Assembly (NCBI RefSeq): GCF_028294535.1
Contig: NZ_JAQBIE010000004.1
Span: forward strand, 62,001-126,000
Source of the DNA: Paracoccus onchidii
GTDB lineage: Bacteria; Pseudomonadota; Alphaproteobacteria; Rhodobacterales; Rhodobacteraceae
Reading direction: 5' to 3'
DNA: 64,000 nt
Position 1 is the stretch's first letter. Each line of letters opens with the position of its first letter. Shown in pieces: positions 9,394-17,683 of the stretch. The notes under the pieces were generated by a model. It was not told where the DNA came from. It did no database searches and was given only the letters and a program-made list of their open reading frames with translations. The position numbers and the translations under genes are program-made.

Positions 9394-9729
9394 TCAACCG
9401 ATGGGGCGGATCAGTTTCTTGTCCAGAACCCGCAGCACGACGGGCAGGTCGTGGCCGCGTTTCAGGATACGGCCATCCATGCCGATCACGGCATAGGCAC
9501 CCTGCGCATTGCGCAGGCGCGGCCGTTTTTCGATCCGGTACAGGGGGTGTTCGGTCGCGCGTCTGAACACGCTGAAAATCGCCGCATCGCGCAGGAAGGA
9601 CATCGCATAGTCGCGCCATTCACCGGCCGCCACGAAGCGCCCGTATAATGACAGGATCACCGCCAGTTCCTGTCGGTTGAAAACCACGCGGTCGGAATCG
9701 GCCTGAAACGGCGGTGCGGCATTCATCAT
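9394..9729 (-). CDS. DUF2794 family protein
   Basis: A 111-residue soluble protein recognisable as DUF2794, a family confined to alphaproteobacteria, from VVFNRQELAVILSLYGRFVA and WRDYAMSFLRDAAIFSVFRR. No catalytic motif or localisation signal is visible, and the function is unknown. Two consecutive ATGs (9729 and 9726) could start it; the longer open frame above 9729 has no supporting ribosome site. It converges on hrpB. Confidence 0.8.
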   Translation of the reverse strand: MMNAAPPFQADSDRVVFNRQELAVILSLYGRFVAAGEWRDYAMSFLRDAAIFSVFRRATEHPLYRIEKRPRLRNAQGAYAVIGMDGRILKRGHDLPVVLRVLDKKLIRPIG

Positions 9730-9777
9730 GACTGAATGGTGACACCGGCCTTGACGCAAATCAATCCGAAAAGCAGT

Positions 9778-9807
9778 GGGGGCGCGCCCGCGCAGGGCAG
9801 CGCCCCC
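9778..9807 (-). terminator. Hairpin terminator after the I78 gene pair
   Basis: GGGGGCGC (9778-9785) pairs with GCGCCCCC (9800-9807). Read on the minus strand it directly follows the stop of the downstream I78 gene and is trailed by CACTGCTTTTC, a weak T-tract. This fits a rho-independent terminator for the two-gene unit. Confidence 0.6.
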
Positions 9808-9813
9808 GAAAGG

Positions 9814-10101
9814 TCAATAGCAACTGATCTTTTCGATCCGGCCCGTCTGGCCATATTCGATATTCAGCCGGTCTGGCCGAAAATCGGATGTCACGGCGTC
9901 ATTCGGGCCGATCTGCCGGGTGCCAATGGGAAAGGTCATCTTGTCCAGCACGTCGCGGGGGTGGCCGATCAACCCCTGATAGCCATCGGCGCCGCATTGA
10001 TCGGCAGGTTCATCCGCCACGACCCGCTGCGTGGCAGGATCTTCACAGGCCCCAAGCAGGGCAAGCGCAAACGCGCCGGGCAGGGTCACGAACAGACGCA
10101 T
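9814..10101 (-). CDS. I78-family peptidase inhibitor-like lipoprotein (second copy)
   Basis: A 95-residue product with a lipoprotein signal (FALALLGAC, Cys at about residue 19) and a small domain that starts QCGADGYQGLIG and ends IEYGQTGRIEKISCY. This matches the I78 inhibitor pattern: an early Cys, a Gly-rich turn, a short RxIxPxxAVT strand and a closing D/N-x-x-G-x-I-x-x-x-x-C. Family members inhibit serine proteases. The ATG at 10101 is placed 4 bp after the stop of the upstream I78 gene, so the two are surely co-transcribed. The predicted site is the inner leaflet of the outer membrane or the periplasm. The actual target is unknown. Confidence 0.75.
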   Translation of the reverse strand: MRLFVTLPGAFALALLGACEDPATQRVVADEPADQCGADGYQGLIGHPRDVLDKMTFPIGTRQIGPNDAVTSDFRPDRLNIEYGQTGRIEKISCY

Positions 10102-10105
10102 CCGG

Positions 10106-10453
10106 TCAACCGCAATCGATATTGTAGATATTGCCCGATGCATCCAGTCGGAAGACCACCCGCAGCGGGTCATATTCCTGAGGCTCGATGCCGCGATATT
10201 CGACCACGCGGTAATCCTGCGTGATGTTCAGCGTCTGGATCACCGAACCGGGCTGGCCCAGATAGGGCACGTATTCCTTGGCTTTGCACAGATCCGGCTG
10301 GCGTTCTTCCAGCCCGGCAATTCCTTCGGTCGGAACCGGGGGAACCGGCGTTGTTGCGACCGGTGCGGGGGCCGGTGCAGGTGCCGGTGCGGGCGCGCAG
10401 GCAGCAAGGCTGGCCAGCACGGCGGCAATGGGCAAAAGCGAAGTCATGTTCAT
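10106..10453 (-). CDS. I78-family peptidase inhibitor-like lipoprotein (first copy)
   Basis: A 115-residue protein with a lipobox (LASLAAC), an Ala-Pro linker just after the lipidated Cys, and a divergent I78 domain: DLCKAKEYVPYLGQPGS, then VEYRGIEPQEYDPLRVVFRL and a closing GNIYNIDCG. The start at 10453 is preferred because GAGGGA precedes it; ATG 10471 and 10447 are in frame too. The sequence is clearly related to, but well diverged from, the gene 4 bp downstream, so this is an old duplication. The Ala-Pro linker is encoded by GGTGCx-type hexamers similar to those at 19.9 kb. Role as a periplasmic protease inhibitor is inferred from family only. Confidence 0.7.
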   Translation of the reverse strand: MNMTSLLPIAAVLASLAACAPAPAPAPAPAPVATTPVPPVPTEGIAGLEERQPDLCKAKEYVPYLGQPGSVIQTLNITQDYRVVEYRGIEPQEYDPLRVVFRLDASGNIYNIDCG

Positions 10454-10617
10454 GTCGTCTGCGTCCCTCATGTCGTCCCGGTTCCGGGTGGTTTGTCGTT
10501 GCCCACCCTTATAGGGTGCGCATGGCGGGTTGAGAACCCAAGCCCGAATTCACGTTTGCATCATTGCCCGGATCCGTGCCGCTGTGCCCGCCATGCCCGG
10601 AGATTTGCCGCTGTGCT

Positions 10618-11271
10618 TCAGCCTGACGCGTGGCGCAGTTCCGGTCCGGTGTTCGCGGTCAGGTTGCTGGCCAGGAACAGCTGTGCCGCCGCGCGCGCGA
10701 TACCATCCACATGATGGTCGAGCGCGTCCGGGGGCATGGCGGCGGCGATCGGCTGATCGTGGAGCGAAGCCCCGGCCAGCTTGACCAGTTGACGTGCCGC
10801 GACCGCGGTATCCGCAATGGTCAGCTCGGCCCGCTCGACCCAGCGGTCCAGATGCGTGCGGATCGCGTCATGAAGGATCGTGTCGATGATGGCGTGATAA
10901 CGCCGGGCAATATCGGGAAACCGGGTGGATTCGGCGATAATGAGGCGCTGCAACGAGATCGCCGGCCGGGACAATTGCCAGGCGGCGATCTGCCGCGTCA
11001 ATTCCGGCACGCCTTCATGGGCCTTGCAGTCGGCGGCGATCCGGATCGGGGTCTGGATGGCAGTTTCCTCGAGCGTCTGCAGAATGACCTCTTGGAACAT
11101 GGCGGCCTTTTCGGGAAAATAGCTGTAAAGCGTGGCCTTTGAGACCCGCGCCGCGCGTGCAATATCATCGACGCTTGCGCCCGAATAACCGTCACGATGA
11201 AAAATCTCGCTTGCGCCTTTGTGAACCTGTGCAAGCTTGCGACCCTTGCGGAGCCTTTGACCAGTCAACAT
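10618..11271 (-). CDS. TetR/AcrR family transcriptional regulator
   Basis: A 217-residue regulator. The N-terminal helix-turn-helix spans about residues 14-60 with GASVDDIARAARVSKATLYSYF, the canonical TetR recognition segment; the rest is an all-helical ligand-binding domain of unknown specificity. The ATG at 11271 follows GAGGT at 8 bp. It is divergent from glutamate dehydrogenase across 219 bp, in which short palindromes (CGTAATACG near 11280, AGCGAATCGCT at 11454) could be operators. Self-regulation, and perhaps regulation of gdh, are possible inferences; the ligand is not predictable. Confidence 0.85.
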   Translation of the reverse strand: MLTGQRLRKGRKLAQVHKGASEIFHRDGYSGASVDDIARAARVSKATLYSYFPEKAAMFQEVILQTLEETAIQTPIRIAADCKAHEGVPELTRQIAAWQLSRPAISLQRLIIAESTRFPDIARRYHAIIDTILHDAIRTHLDRWVERAELTIADTAVAARQLVKLAGASLHDQPIAAAMPPDALDHHVDGIARAAAQLFLASNLTANTGPELRHASG

Positions 11272-11490
11272 TGATACCTCGTAATACGTACAAAAATGCG
11301 TTTCCGCCGAAATGAAACTGGCGGTGGGATGGGATCGTGTAAAAAACCATAATGAGCCGTTCATCTCGCAAAGCAAAGTATGAAAGTCAGGTCAAGGCGG
11401 GGAATGCACCGTGGCACATTCAGGCGTCTTGACCTAGCCTCTGCCCTGAAAGCAGCGAATCGCTTTCGCATTTACCGGAGGAACCACCCG
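11272..11490. promoter_or_regulatory. Divergent promoter region, TetR regulator / gdh
   Basis: This 219-bp gap holds both promoters. Close to the tetR start is CGTAATACG (odd palindrome, 11280-11288), overlapping a TACGTA. TTGACC at 11429-11434 could be a -35 box for gdh, but no convincing -10 follows. The palindrome AGCGAATCGCT sits at 11454-11464 just upstream of the gdh ribosome site. The functional reading is tentative. Confidence 0.35.
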
Positions 11491-12918
11491 ATGTGTGCCG
11501 CTACAACCTCGTTTCGCGATTCTGTCGATCGCATGTTCACCCATGCTGCCGGCCTGATGGAATTGCCCCCCGGGCTGGAGGAAAAGATCCGGGTTTGCAA
11601 TTCGACCTATACCGTGCGCTTCGGGGTGCGCCTGCGCGGCGAGATCCAGACCTTCACCGGGTATCGTTCGGTTCATTCGGAACACATGGAGCCGGTCAAG
11701 GGCGGGATTCGTTATTCACTGGATGTGAACCAGAACGAGGTCGAGGCCCTGGCCGCTTTGATGAGCTATAAATGCGCGTTGGTCGAGGTTCCGTTCGGGG
11801 GGTCGAAAGGCGGGTTGAAGATCGATCCTCGGGCCTGGAACGAGGATGAACTGGAAAAGGTCACCCGCCGCTTTACCTATGAGCTGTCGCGCCGCAACCT
11901 GATCTCACCCAGCCAGAACGTTCCGGCACCCGATATGGGAACCGGCGAACGCGAAATGGCCTGGATGGCTGACGCCTATAAGCGGCTGCATCCCGATGAC
12001 ATCAATGCCAAGGCCTGTGTGACCGGCAAGCCGCGCACCGCGGGTGGAATCGAAGGTCGCGTCGAGGCAACGGGACGTGGTGTCCAATATGCGCTGCGCG
12101 AGTTTTTCCGCCACGATGACGTGATGAAGCGTGCCGGTCTGGAGGGAACCCTGGCTGGCAAGCGGGTGATCGTGCAGGGTCTGGGGAATGTGGGTTATCA
12201 TGCCGCGCAATTCCTGTCGGCCGAGGACAAGTCGCTGATCACCACGGTGATCGAACGCGATGGTGCCGTGACGAATCCGCAAGGGCTGAATATCGACGCC
12301 TTGCGCGGCCATATTCAAGCGACCGGTGGTGTGCGTGGCTTTGCTGGCGGGGACTATCGCGAAGAAGGGCTGCTGGCACTGGAGGACGAATGTGACATCC
12401 TGATTCCTGCGGCCGTCGAAAGCGTGATCCATGCCGACAACGCCGAGCGCATCAAGTGCAAGCTGATCATCGAGGCCGCGAACGGCCCCGTGACGGCGGA
12501 TGCCGACGCCATCCTCAAGCGCAAGGGCGTGGTGATCATTCCCGATATGTATGCCAACGCCGGGGGTGTGACCGTTTCCTATTTCGAGTGGGTCAAGAAC
12601 CTGTCGCAGATCAGCCTTGGACGTCTGGAGCGTCGTCACGAGGAAGCGCGTGCGCGGATGCTGGTCGAAGAGCTTGAACGCCTGTCGGCGGATACCGGGC
12701 TGAACTGGACCTTGTCGCGAGGCTTCAAGGAGGCGTTTCTGACCGGCGCCGATGAGTTGGAATTGGTGCGATCGGGTCTGGATGACACCATGCGCGAGGC
12801 ATTTGGCAAGATGAAAGAGGTCTGGCTGGCGAATCGTCGGGTCGATGATTTGCGCACCGCAGCCTATGTCGTGGCGATCCGGCGCATTTCCAACGTCTAT
12901 GGGTCGCTGGGATTGTGA
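11491..12918 (+). CDS. gdhA: Glutamate dehydrogenase (Glu/Leu/Phe/Val family)
   Basis: A 475-residue hexameric-type dehydrogenase that interconverts glutamate with 2-oxoglutarate and ammonia. The substrate domain has PVKGGIRYS and the catalytic-lysine motif VPFGGSKGGLKIDP; the Rossmann domain has VIVQGLGNVGYHAAQFL, and the late EAANGPVT and PDMYANAGGVTVSYFEWVKN blocks are typical. CCGGAGG stands 10 bp before the ATG at 11491; a longer frame from 11380 has no ribosome site and is not used. Whether NAD or NADP is the cofactor is not certain from sequence reading. A large hairpin follows the stop at 12926-12960. The divergent TetR gene is the obvious candidate regulator. Confidence 0.93.
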   Translation: MCAATTSFRDSVDRMFTHAAGLMELPPGLEEKIRVCNSTYTVRFGVRLRGEIQTFTGYRSVHSEHMEPVKGGIRYSLDVNQNEVEALAALMSYKCALVEVPFGGSKGGLKIDPRAWNEDELEKVTRRFTYELSRRNLISPSQNVPAPDMGTGEREMAWMADAYKRLHPDDINAKACVTGKPRTAGGIEGRVEATGRGVQYALREFFRHDDVMKRAGLEGTLAGKRVIVQGLGNVGYHAAQFLSAEDKSLITTVIERDGAVTNPQGLNIDALRGHIQATGGVRGFAGGDYREEGLLALEDECDILIPAAVESVIHADNAERIKCKLIIEAANGPVTADADAILKRKGVVIIPDMYANAGGVTVSYFEWVKNLSQISLGRLERRHEEARARMLVEELERLSADTGLNWTLSRGFKEAFLTGADELELVRSGLDDTMREAFGKMKEVWLANRRVDDLRTAAYVVAIRRISNVYGSLGL

Positions 12919-12925
12919 CCTGTTC

Positions 12926-12960
12926 CGTTCAGGCGATCGGGGTGCCCGGTCGCCTGAACG
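12926..12960 (+). terminator. Hairpin after gdh
   Basis: CGTTCAGGCGA (12926-12936) pairs perfectly with TCGCCTGAACG (12950-12960), with GGG/CCC pairs possible inside the loop. It lies 8 bp after the gdh stop but has no T-tract, so termination or 3-prime stabilisation are both possible. Confidence 0.55.
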
Positions 12961-13030
12961 ACGATCTCATGCCTTGATGGTTGGCGTTGCGAATGGGTAT
13001 TTTCGCGAAGAAGAGGTCTGACATGCGATG

Positions 13031-13981
13031 TCAGGGGCGCGGTGCCGCGGCCCGGCGGAGCCGGTCATTGATTGCCGCCCCGAGTCCGGATTCGGGAATG
13101 GGGGCGACCGCGATCGGGCGCCCGAAATGATCGGCCTGACGCAGGATGTCGAACAGCTTTGCCGCGGCTTCGGTCAGGTCACCGGTTGGCGAGAGCGATA
13201 GCGGGCCTGGGGCTGCGAAGTCGATATAGGTTTCGCCTTGGTTTGCCGCATGGGCATTGAGGCGGAGGGTCGCCCGTGGCGCGTAGTGGCTGAGCAACTG
13301 GCCGGGGGCGTTGGGCTTGTCGGAAAGCGCGTTGGCAATGGCAAGTTCCTGTCCCAGTGAGGCTTCGATGGATTCGCGGGGGATGCCGCCATGTCGCAAC
13401 AGGGTTGCCCTGCCATCGATCCAGCCGATGATGGTGGATTCAACGCCTACCGGACATATGCCCGCGTCAAGCACTGCAGCGATCCGCCCGTCTAGGCCGC
13501 CGTCCCTGTCCAGAACATGCTTGGCGCTGGTTGGGCTGATCCGGCCGGAAGCGTTTGCCGAAGGTGCGGCAAGCGGGCCGTCGAAACGGGACAGCAAATC
13601 ATGTGCGACCGGGTTTGCCGGGATGCGCAGGCCGATCGTGTTCAGGCCGGCCGTGACCAGTGGCGAGACGCTGGCCGATTCCAGCAAGGGCAGGACGAGT
13701 GTGAGTGCACCGGGCCAGAAATCTTGGGCGAGCTTTTCTGCCTGAGGGGGCAGATATGCGATTTTGCGGGCCGCATCGATGCTGGGCAGATGGGCGATCA
13801 GCGGGTTGAAGGACGGTCGGTCCTTGGCGGCGTAGATGCGCGCGACCGCCTGTCCGTTGCATGCGTCCGCGGCAAGCCCGTAGACGGTTTCGGTGGGGAT
13901 GGCCACTGTTTCGCCTGCGCGCAACAATTCGACTGCGCGTTCAAGGCCGGCATTGTCTGCGGTCAATCGTTCGGTTTGCAT
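13031..13981 (-). CDS. sua5: L-threonylcarbamoyladenylate synthase (Sua5/YciO/YrdC)
   Basis: A 316-residue enzyme making threonylcarbamoyl-AMP from threonine, bicarbonate and ATP, the first step of the t6A37 modification of ANN-decoding tRNAs. The YrdC domain shows IPTETVYGLAADA near the N-terminus and the nucleotide-binding K-x-R-x-S-x-N pattern (AAKDRPSFNPLIAHL), with the SANASGRISPTSA loop. The C-terminal extension (about residues 210-316, LLSHYAPRATL onward) is the extra Sua5 domain absent from short TsaC. The start MQTERL at 13981 is the best fit; in-frame ATGs at 14023 and 14071 remain possible. It is divergent from the acyl-CoA dehydrogenase gene. Confidence 0.93.
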   Translation of the reverse strand: MQTERLTADNAGLERAVELLRAGETVAIPTETVYGLAADACNGQAVARIYAAKDRPSFNPLIAHLPSIDAARKIAYLPPQAEKLAQDFWPGALTLVLPLLESASVSPLVTAGLNTIGLRIPANPVAHDLLSRFDGPLAAPSANASGRISPTSAKHVLDRDGGLDGRIAAVLDAGICPVGVESTIIGWIDGRATLLRHGGIPRESIEASLGQELAIANALSDKPNAPGQLLSHYAPRATLRLNAHAANQGETYIDFAAPGPLSLSPTGDLTEAAAKLFDILRQADHFGRPIAVAPIPESGLGAAINDRLRRAAAPRP

Positions 13982-14093
13982 TCGTGACGCTGTGTTCTGG
14001 TTGAGGCTTGTTCGCATCCCCATAAGATGCGACCTGAACAGTGTGATAGTCGCGCCAGCCTGTATTGCCAAGGCGCGGAGGGAGGGAAACCCG

Positions 14094-15791
14094 ATGACCT
14101 ATGCGGCACCGGTCGAGCAGATCGAATTCATTCTGAAGCGAGTGATCTCCTATCACGACGTTCAGCAGACAGGGAAATTTTCCGAAGCCACGCAAGAGAC
14201 GACACGCGCGGTTTTGTCAGAAGCGGGCAAATTGGCCGAGCAGGTTCTGGCGCCGCTCAACCGCAATGGCGACCTGACCCCGGCGCGGTTGGAAAACGGT
14301 AAACTGCGGTCTTCGCCCGGGTTTGCCGAGGGTTTTGCCGCCATCGCCGAAGGAGGGTGGGTCGGGCTGGCGGCTGATCCTGAACATGGCGGCATGGGTT
14401 TGCCGCAGACCCTGAACATGGCCGTCGCCGAGATGATGGCGAGTGCTTGTCTTTCATTGCAGTTGAACCCGTTGCTGACGCAGGGGCAGATAGAAGCCCT
14501 GGAGCATCACGCTTCGGATGAATTGAAATCGCTGTATCTGCCCAAGCTGAACAGCGGCGAATGGTCCGGGACGATGAACCTGACCGAGCCGGGGGCCGGC
14601 AGCGATGTCGGCGCGCTGACAGCGCGGGCCGAACGCAACGAGGATGGCAGCTATCGCATTACCGGTCAGAAGATCTTTATCACCTGGGGCGACAGCGACG
14701 TGACCTCGAACGTTTGTCACGCGGTGCTGGCGCGTCTGCCTGACGGTGCCAAGGGCACGCGAGGAATCAGCCTGTTCATGGTTCCGAAGTTCCTGCCGGA
14801 CGAGCAGGGCGATCCGGGCGTGGCAAACAGTTTGAAAGTGTTGAGCCTGGAAGAAAAGATGGGCATCCATGGCAGTCCGACCTGTGTCATGAGCTATGAG
14901 GGCGCGACCGGCTGGCTGATCGGGGAGGAACACAAGGGCATGGCCGCGATGTTCACGATGATGAACTGCGCGCGGCTGGGCGTTGGTGTCCAGGGGGTGG
15001 GGCTGGCTGAACGGGCCTTGCAGCAGGCGGTTGCCTATGCGTCCGAACGCAAGCAGATGGGCGAGATCATCGCGCATCCCGATGTGCGCCGGATGCTGGC
15101 GACAGCACGCGCCGAGGTCTTTGCCGCCCGCGCCATCTGTCTTGCATGTGCGACCGCGATCGACATGCAGCGCGCCAGCGGTGATGCCGATCATGCTGCC
15201 CGCGCGGCATTTCTGACCCCGATTGCCAAAGCTTATGGTACGGATGTCGGTTGCCGCGTTGCTGATACCGGCGTGCAGGTGCATGGCGGTATGGGTTATA
15301 TCGAGGAAACCGGCGCTGCCCAATATTTGCGCGATGTCCGCATTACGCCAATCTATGAGGGAACCAACGGCATACAGGCCATGGATCTGGTGGGACGCAA
15401 GCTGGCGGATGGCGGAGAGGCGGCAATGCGTTTGCTGGACGAGATCCTGGATGACGCCAAGGCTGCGAATACAGATCACCACGATCTTGCCGAAACGGTA
15501 TGGCAGGCCGCCGAGACCCTGCGTGAAAATACTTTGACGATGATCGAACGTGATCTGCCCGAGCGGTTTGCAGGGGCGGTGCCGTTCCTGCATGCCTTTG
15601 CGCGGGTGCTTGGCGCACATTACCATCTGCGTGCCGCAATGGCCGGCGGTCCTGCGCATGTGGCGCTGGCACGGATCTACATGTCGCGGGTCTTGCCACG
15701 ATACGCCGCCGATCTGGCCGAGGCCGGGGCGGGGCTGGACGATCTGAATGCAATTGCCGATACGGTATTGGCAGGAGAGTTTCCCGCGTGA
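14094..15791 (+). CDS. Acyl-CoA dehydrogenase, long DmdC-like subfamily
   Basis: A 565-residue FAD flavoenzyme. The core shows NLTEPGAGSDVGALTARA, the QVHGGMGYIEETGAAQYLRD block and PIYEGTNGIQAMDLVGR, whose Glu is the usual catalytic base. The long C-terminal helical extension and the N-terminus place it with the subfamily that includes DmdC (3-methylmercaptopropionyl-CoA dehydrogenase) and FadE-type enzymes. Real substrate is not certain: medium/long-chain acyl-CoA or methylmercaptopropionyl-CoA are both possible. GGAGGG precedes the ATG at 14094. The stop overlaps the start of the following metallo-hydrolase as GTGA, so the two are translated together. Electrons would go to ETF and then to the ETF-QO encoded at 21 kb. 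Confidence 0.88.
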   Translation: MTYAAPVEQIEFILKRVISYHDVQQTGKFSEATQETTRAVLSEAGKLAEQVLAPLNRNGDLTPARLENGKLRSSPGFAEGFAAIAEGGWVGLAADPEHGGMGLPQTLNMAVAEMMASACLSLQLNPLLTQGQIEALEHHASDELKSLYLPKLNSGEWSGTMNLTEPGAGSDVGALTARAERNEDGSYRITGQKIFITWGDSDVTSNVCHAVLARLPDGAKGTRGISLFMVPKFLPDEQGDPGVANSLKVLSLEEKMGIHGSPTCVMSYEGATGWLIGEEHKGMAAMFTMMNCARLGVGVQGVGLAERALQQAVAYASERKQMGEIIAHPDVRRMLATARAEVFAARAICLACATAIDMQRASGDADHAARAAFLTPIAKAYGTDVGCRVADTGVQVHGGMGYIEETGAAQYLRDVRITPIYEGTNGIQAMDLVGRKLADGGEAAMRLLDEILDDAKAANTDHHDLAETVWQAAETLRENTLTMIERDLPERFAGAVPFLHAFARVLGAHYHLRAAMAGGPAHVALARIYMSRVLPRYAADLAEAGAGLDDLNAIADTVLAGEFPA

Positions 15792-16810
15792 TTGACTATC
15801 CTTTCGACAGGGTTCCCGCCGAAGGCGAGGCTGTCGAGATAGCCGAAGGTGTTCTGTGGATGCGCCTGCCTTTGCCGATGGCGCTGGACCATGTGAATGC
15901 CTATGCGCTGCGTGAGGATGACGGCTGGACCATCGTCGACACCGGATTTGACACCGGGCGCGCGCGCGCGATCTGGGGGCGTTTGCGGGCTGGTCCCTTG
16001 TCAGGGTTGCCGGTGCGGCGGGTCATCGGGACGCATCATCATCCCGATCACATCGGCCTGGCAGGCTGGTTCATGCAAAGCGACGACGCCGACCTGATGA
16101 TGAGTCGCACGGCCTGGCTGATGGCCCGGATGTTGCAGTTGGATGTTCAGGATCTGCCGCCGGCGCGATCGGTCGAATTCTGGCGCCGGGCCGGGATGCC
16201 GCCCGAAATGCTGCAACAGCGTATGGAGCAGCGACCGTATAATTCCGCGGATGTCGTGCATCCGCTGCCGCTTGGGTTTCTGCGCGTCCATGAAGGTCAG
16301 GTGGTGCGTTTCGGGGGGCGGAACTGGCGGGTGGCGCTGGGCGACGGACATGCGCCGCGCCATGCTACCTTCTGGTCTTTGGATGACAGGCTGGTGATCG
16401 GCGGCGACCAGTTGCTGCCTTCGATCTCGCCAAATCTGGGGGTTTATCCGACCGAACCTGACGCGGATCCGGTCGGGGAATGGCTTGAAAGCTGTCATCG
16501 CCTTTCCGAACTGGCGAAACCCGACCAGTTGGTGCTGCCCGGCCACAAGCTGCCCTTTACGGGGTTGCCGACGCGGTTGCGGCAGCTGGCCGACAATCAT
16601 CACGGTGCGCTGGAACGGATGGCCGAGGCCCTGAGTGCAAAGCCGCGGACCGCGGTCGGATGCTTCGACATTCTGTTCAAACGGCGCATCGCGGCGATGG
16701 AATTCGGCCTGGCGCTTGTCGAAGCCGTCGCCCATATCAATCACCTGCGCAAAAAGGGAATCGTCCGCGCTGTTGGCGAAACCGACGGCGCCGTGCTGTG
16801 GGGGGCGTGA
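15788..16810 (+). CDS. MBL-fold metallo-hydrolase
   Basis: A 340-residue metallo-beta-lactamase-fold protein. The metal motif THHHPDH is at residues 82-88, the next ligand His lies in [13 protein letters not shown], an Asp in VIGGDQLLP and the last His in VLPGHKLPF. The C-terminal 80 residues form a helical extension common in the family branch found beside acyl-CoA dehydrogenases. GTG at 15788 overlaps the acyl-CoA dehydrogenase stop (GTGA), so it is translationally coupled and probably hydrolyses a related thioester or lactone; that is inference from context. Two metal ions, zinc or iron, are expected. Confidence 0.85.
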   Translation: MIDYPFDRVPAEGEAVEIAEGVLWMRLPLPMALDHVNAYALREDDGWTIVDTGFDTGRARAIWGRLRAGPLSGLPVRRVIGTHHHPDHIGLAGWFMQSDDADLMMSRTAWLMARMLQLDVQDLPPARSVEFWRRAGMPPEMLQQRMEQRPYNSADVVHPLPLGFLRVHEGQVVRFGGRNWRVALGDGHAPRHATFWSLDDRLVIGGDQLLPSISPNLGVYPTEPDADPVGEWLESCHRLSELAKPDQLVLPGHKLPFTGLPTRLRQLADNHHGALERMAEALSAKPRTAVGCFDILFKRRIAAMEFGLALVEAVAHINHLRKKGIVRAVGETDGAVLWGA

Positions 16811-16862
16811 CAGCCGCTGTTGTTTCGGCTATCGCAAGACAAACATTATCCGGAGGGCAGTC

Positions 16863-17015
16863 ATGGCCACGCATCACGAGATCACTGACCATAAGCAAGG
16901 TGAAATGGACATCACCGAGCAGCGCAAGACCTTTGCCGGCTTTATTCGCATGGCGATCTGGGTTTGCGTGGTCTCGATCGCAGTGCTGATCTTCATGGCA
17001 TTGTCCAACAGCTGA
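16863..17015 (+). CDS. ctaH: aa3-type cytochrome c oxidase subunit IV
   Basis: A 50-residue single-span membrane protein starting [17 protein letters not shown], then a short amphipathic stretch and one membrane helix (about residues 27-47). It agrees closely along its full length with the subunit IV resolved in the Paracoccus denitrificans aa3 oxidase structure, as I remember it. That subunit packs against subunits I and III and its loss is tolerated. CGGAGGG lies at good distance before the ATG. The other oxidase genes are not here; the gene stands alone between the MBL hydrolase and an odd lipoprotein, as is usual for this subunit. It is the best taxonomic marker in the window. Confidence 0.93.
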   Translation: MATHHEITDHKQGEMDITEQRKTFAGFIRMAIWVCVVSIAVLIFMALSNS

Positions 17016-17031
17016 TTCGCCGGGCAGTTCA

Positions 17032-17664
17032 ATGAAACGACGCGCTTTTCTGGCAGCATCGCTGCCCGCTTTGCTGGCCGCCTGCGGGGCGGACAATATC
17101 TGGGCCAGCGATGAGGTCGTCCGACAGGCGCGCTTTGTTTCGGACCAGCCGCCCTCGATCACCCTGTTCACGGTCATCGGTATCCCGCGCGGACAGGGTG
17201 GCCATTCGGCATTGATGATCAATGGCAGCCAGCGGGTGATCTTTGATCCTGCCGGCAGCTGGAACCACCCCCATATTCCCGAACGGCATGATGTTCTGTA
17301 TGGGATCACGGATAATTACCGGCGGTTCTATATCGATTATCACGCCCGCAGCACCTATTGGGTGGCCGAAGATACCGTGCCTGTCAGCCGCGAGGTTGCC
17401 GATCTGGCCATTGCGCGGGCCGAGGCCAGCGGTGCGGCGAACAAAAGTTTCTGTGCGGTCGAAAGCTCGGGCGTGCTGCGCGGTCTGCCAGGGTTCGAGG
17501 GCGCACCTTCGGGCTTTTCGCCGACCAAGCTGCGCCGTTGGTTCCTGACCCTGCCCGGCGTGACGTCGCAACGCCATCTCGATGGCGATCCCGCGAACAA
17601 CCACGATGTTCTGCTGAAGCAGAAAGACGGTGTGGTCACCAATCGACCCGCCGCGCCAGTCTGA
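17032..17664 (+). CDS. Lipoprotein with possible permuted NlpC/P60-like fold
   Basis: A 210-residue protein with a short basic N-terminus, hydrophobic core and lipobox LLAAC (Cys18). I do not recognise a named family. Notable are GQGGHSALMI (His58) inside a beta-rich stretch followed by VIFDPAGSW, and 83 residues later SFCAVESSGVL (Cys141). A His-first, Cys-second order with these contexts resembles circularly permuted NlpC/P60 (YiiX/LRAT-like) hydrolases, which act on peptidoglycan or lipids; this is a hypothesis only. The gene begins 16 bp after ctaH. It converges on azlD with a 19-bp gap. Confidence 0.6.
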   Translation: MKRRAFLAASLPALLAACGADNIWASDEVVRQARFVSDQPPSITLFTVIGIPRGQGGHSALMINGSQRVIFDPAGSWNHPHIPERHDVLYGITDNYRRFYIDYHARSTYWVAEDTVPVSREVADLAIARAEASGAANKSFCAVESSGVLRGLPGFEGAPSGFSPTKLRRWFLTLPGVTSQRHLDGDPANNHDVLLKQKDGVVTNRPAAPV

Positions 17665-17683
17665 TCCCGTCTCGCCTCGCGGG

